This document shows positions 60,441 to 64,000 of a stretch of DNA of 64,000 bases, piece after piece. Each line of letters opens with the position of its first letter. Position 1 is the first letter of the stretch. A program made the position numbers and the translations under genes. This DNA comes from Phymorhynchus buccinoides (Eukaryota; Mollusca; Gastropoda; Neogastropoda; Raphitomidae). The notes under the pieces were generated by a model. That model was not told the DNA's origin and did not search any database. It worked only from the letters and a program-made list of their open reading frames with translations. The stretch is from the NCBI GenBank assembly GCA_017654935.2, contig CM065699.1, positions 7,118,847 to 7,182,846 on the forward strand. The letters are read 5' to 3'.

Positions 60441-60895
60441 AGTAATCAACAAAGAAATATATACAAGTAGTTCCAATGAGTCTAACTCTTTAATGACAAT
60501 CCAAGAAGAGGTAGAAAGATTGGGACATTATTGAAAACTTTTTTATAAGCAAATTTTTTTTTTTTTAAATTCATGTTCTCCATTTTGATTCATCATCTCC
60601 AACCGCCCTAAACCACTTGCAATGGGGCACAAAGCAAAAAAAAAGGGGTTTTTTTGTTTCATGTTTTTTAATTGTCACTTTTTAAAGTTATTAAATCAGG
60701 ATCTGTAAGTGAAATGGAAAATGTGGCATCAACTGATCAATCTCTTAGGATGCCTTAGGATGTTTGGAACGGGTCAGCCAATTTTCATAATCATCAGTTC
60801 AAGAATTCAAGGATGTTCAGACACTCAGATATACATACAGACAGACTGAGAGACACATGCACAAAGATTTACACATACATTTTTTTTTAAAATGA

Positions 60896-61096
60896 GTAGG
60901 CGCTGTACTTGCGGTGACGCGCTCTCCATGGGAGAGCAGCCCGAATTTCAAAGAGATAAGTCTCTGTGACTAGAAATATACCAAATACTAAAACAATACA
61001 TGTACGTACACACACTCACACAGAGTGTTGAAAAAAAGCATGTTTTTGCTTATACAATGTTCCCATCTGGAAATAAAATTTTGACTTGACTTGACA
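60896..61096 (+). mobile_element. SINE-like repeat H, copy 3, with TTGAC tail
   Basis: Body gtaggcgctgtacttgcggt, then gacgcgctctccatgggaga, then ataccaaatac. About 80 bp later cccatctggaaataaaattt is followed by ttgacttgacttgac, the same tail word as at 60092-60106, suggesting a retroposed 3' end. Confidence 0.6.
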
Positions 61097-61110
61097 CACA
61101 CACACACACA

Positions 61111-61147
<37 letters not shown>

Positions 61148-61170
61148 ACACACACACACGCACACACACA
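61097..61170 (+). repeat. (CA)n(CT)n(CA)n microsatellite
   Basis: CA repeats, then CT repeats (61112-61142), then CA repeats again. Confidence 0.95.
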
Positions 61171-61734
61171 GTGCGACACATAAGAGTCAGAGGGAGAGAG
61201 AGAAATTTAAAGTGAGACAAAGATGGAAACGAGCACAATCTTGATTTGAATCTCATGCAATCCCATTTTAATACAACAAAACAAACACAAACGAATACAG
61301 GCAAAACAAGCGGTTCAGGAGATATCCTTGGGACAGACAGAAAAAAAAAACCACACACACACACAAAAAAACCACCCAAAACATACAAAGAACAAATTCA
61401 TACTCCTTTGCGACCGTAGATCGTCAAAGGACAAAGAAATAAAATAAAATAAGGATATACAATCATATGAACACACCAACAAAACTTTTGTTCTTTCAGC
61501 ACCAGTGTACAGGCAAGGATCCTTTCTGTCAAAACATCGTCATCACTCATCCTAATCGTCATCATCATTATCCTCAAACATTATCATCATCATCCCCATT
61601 ATCAACATTGTCAGTCAATGTCATCGTCAAATCATCAAATATTTCATCAGCCTGTCTTTTATATACCCTTACTGTTTGTCACTACAAATTCATTTAACAC
61701 TTTCATTGTTTTCATCTTTTCTTTTCTTTTATAC

Positions 61735-61990
61735 TACAAGTTCTTAACATTTTTATCATTAGTTTCAACCTGTTTTGGTTGATATAAATTCCTTTTGATT
61801 GTTTGTCTAGATCTGTCTGTTGTCGATAACAAATTCTTAACATTTTGATTGTTTGTTTCAATCTTACTTTTTCTTAATACAAATCCTTGACATTTTGATT
61901 GTTTTAAACTCCTTTTGTCAATACAAATCCTTGACATTTTGATTGTTTTAAACTCCTTTTGTCAATACAAATTCTTGACAGTTTCGTTGT
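61735..61990 (+). repeat. ~51-bp tandem repeat, about 5 units
   Basis: Units contain aatccttgacattttgattg and ttttaaactccttttgtcaa; the two central units are almost identical. Confidence 0.8.
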
Positions 61991-63256
61991 TTCTATGTCT
62001 TGTGATATGAAGGGATCAGTTTCCGTTCCGTGTCCTAATGGCACAATTTCGTTTGATTCTGGTTTGTTCGATGCTCTCTATGCTTAAGTACAAAATCATA
62101 TAAAGCAAAGAGACAGTGAATAAAATGCAAAGAGACATCATTTTAAGTGGGGAAAACACACAAGATCATTTTACCAGCACATATGCATGCATGTATGTAC
62201 ACACTTTTACGCACGTGCACACACACACATAATAAACGTTAAACCAAAAGTGTGTGTGTATGTGTGTGTGTGTGTGCATTACAAAAGTCAATGCAGTTTG
62301 AGATCATTTCATGTTAAATTTTCTCCCTTTTTTAGCTACTTGAATCTGAAATCGAGGCATTCTGAAGACCAGCTTTAGTTATAAAAAACCCAGCCAACAC
62401 TAAAAGAACCAACCCCAAAAAGCTACTTGAAAACACTCCTAATAAAAAGGAATGCACTGTAAGTCTGCATTGAGAGCATAAATATGAAGATTCTTGCATT
62501 AACTGATTAAGGGCATATGCATAGACTTTGAAACTAATTGTAAAAAAAAAAAAATCAGAGATGCATAAAAAAACCTATTTTCAATTATTTTTCTAAAGGC
62601 AATCATAGGAAGCATTTTAGAGGTACAAAGCATGCACCTATCTATGTAAAAAAAAGAAAGAGAAAAAAGAAGAGGTGGGGGTGTTGACAAATTTGAGTGC
62701 AGTATGCCATTTTAGTTGCTCACAGCAGTACCAAAAGTACCATGCAAAGAGATACATGCAAAATATAATCAAAATAACACACACACACACACACACACGT
62801 GTTTTAATAAGCATACTAAAACAGATATTCAATGTACTTATTTTATCTCAAAAGTATTGTGCATAAGCAGCTGAAACATAAAAGCAACTAAAATGATTAT
62901 TTTAAGTAAAACACACGCACACGCGCGCGCACACACACTGGACTGGAACCAATTAATTGTCAAATTAACTATAAAAAGTTGAACTCACACACACACAACC
63001 TCTTCTTAAAAGTATAGAAAACACACAGAGAAAGAGAAACATACAATCTATAAAATCACTTTTTGAGGGGAAATTGAGATAAGAGATGAAATCAAAAGGC
63101 AAGGAGAGGCCTGTTGCCATTACATTCAGTTTGCATACTTTATACAGTTCTAACATTCACTTAATGCTTAAAATGGATCTTGATTCAAACACATTGTTTA
63201 AAAGACTGTTCAGAAATCGCACACCACAAATCTAGCCATGCTCACAAAAACTACAT
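61991..63256. other. A-rich DNA with short CA tracts, nothing coding
   Basis: (TG)n at 62249-62277, (CA)n at 62778-62799 and 62910-62938. No gene recognised. Confidence 0.45.
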
Positions 63257-63807
63257 GCACGGATGTGAGGGGGGGGGCCCCAAACCAAAAATCATAGACG
63301 ATGGTATTGTCAAAGTACATAAACAAAACTTTGCCTGCAACATTAAAATTTTTTTTAGGTTATCCGCTGCACAAACCCCGATACTGTCCCATACAGTTTC
63401 ATCCAACCAAGCCCTGTCAAATTTGTGTTGGCATCCTTTGTCGATCTCCTCTTTCTTCACATCTATCATATGGTGTGATGTACAAGTTTCATGGTTGAAG
63501 ATGAAACATTTCTCTCAATAGCTTTGAAAACATTCAAATACTTATTCGAAATGACACGGAGGAAGTATCCAAACACATGAAAAAGGCGCATTGCCATTGG
63601 ACGTAACTAGCCAACCACAGAGAAGCTTACGAAATTCAGTCAAGGGAATGTACTTGTGCTACAAACTTCTTTCATCTTCACTGTGTCTATCTACCATCTC
63701 ATCAATCTGCACGATCTTCTCTCTCAATCTGTAAGAAAGTTCTTTTATCTTCAGTTCAATAGAAAAACTCATTTATCTATTATGCGCATAACTCTCACAT
63801 CGCTGCT
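63257..63807 (-). mobile_element. MITE family B, copy 2 (inverted, diverged)
   Basis: Matches 1584-2142 on the opposite strand: tcaaatttgtgttggcatcctttgtcg, gcattgccattggacgtaac and gtcaatctgcacgatctt-like segments in reverse order. The ends ggatgtgag and ctcacatcgctg are degraded. Apparent ORFs inside are chance frames. Confidence 0.7.
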
Positions 63808-64000
63808 GTGTTGACTAACCCCTCCCATTTACTCATACAAACATTTGAGTAGCCAAATACGCACTTTCCGTGCACAGGAATATAATATAATGAATGCTCT
63901 CAACATCCCATCCACAAAAACAATATCCAGTATGACTTCTATCACTCTCATTTGTTCTTCATTTTATTAAGACTGTTTCTACAAAATATTTGTTCTTCTG
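63808..64000. other. Window end, nothing recognised
   Basis: AT-rich DNA up to the window border. Confidence 0.4.

Noticed and set aside
63180..63521. 113-codon frame near the window end
   Set aside because: Inside the inverted family B MITE; the matching region at 1.9-2.2 kb has a different, broken frame.

Overview
This is a repeat-rich animal window with spliced genes, (CA)n/(TG)n tracts, many short inverted-repeat transposons, LINE fragments and a DIRS-type retroelement. The BTB gene and the repeat repertoire fit a marine mollusc, most likely a gastropod; this is inference, because no marker gene settles the taxon.

Only one protein-coding gene is well supported: a BTBD17-like BTB/BACK gene on the + strand, in five coding exons between about 908 and 16996. 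Every exon has AG/GT borders (exon 5 ends at the stop), the phases agree, and they join into an open frame of about 632 codons. The introns are the remarkable part. Intron 2 carries a minisatellite (4785-10676) split by a palindromic element, a deleted DIRS element (5650-8549) and a 5'-truncated LINE (8708-10395). Exon 3 lies between two exon-derived tandem arrays: 15 extra copies of its 5' end with the acceptor (10684-12093) and 10 extra copies of its 3' end, nine of them with a donor (12262-13606). The end of exon 4 with its donor is also duplicated, six clear times plus a decayed copy (14140-15120).

From 17 to 30 kb there is no supported gene. It holds non-autonomous DNA transposons (TTAA-flanked, CAGACCTGCC-ended, a 400-bp ATCGTCGGTGAAATT-ended family, a foldback element), SINE-like repeats, a tRNA-like sequence, a LINE remnant and minisatellites. 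A 500-bp assembly gap (30001-30500) is followed by 1.4 kb of nearly pure pyrimidine (TTC-rich) sequence, a LINE RNase H remnant and long poly-C runs.

From roughly 34.4 to 52.4 kb repeats are present but peppered with single-base insertions and deletions, and satellites become clean again near 52.4 kb. This looks like a gap filled from uncorrected long reads, so no gene should be called there. From 53.5 to 64 kb the + strand is A/C-rich, with a minus-strand AATAAA at 53536-53541, a TTAA-flanked MITE, minisatellites, SINE copies and a second copy of the MITE seen at 1.6-2.1 kb. This could be a long 3' UTR or intron of a minus-strand gene lying beyond the window, but no exon is visible.
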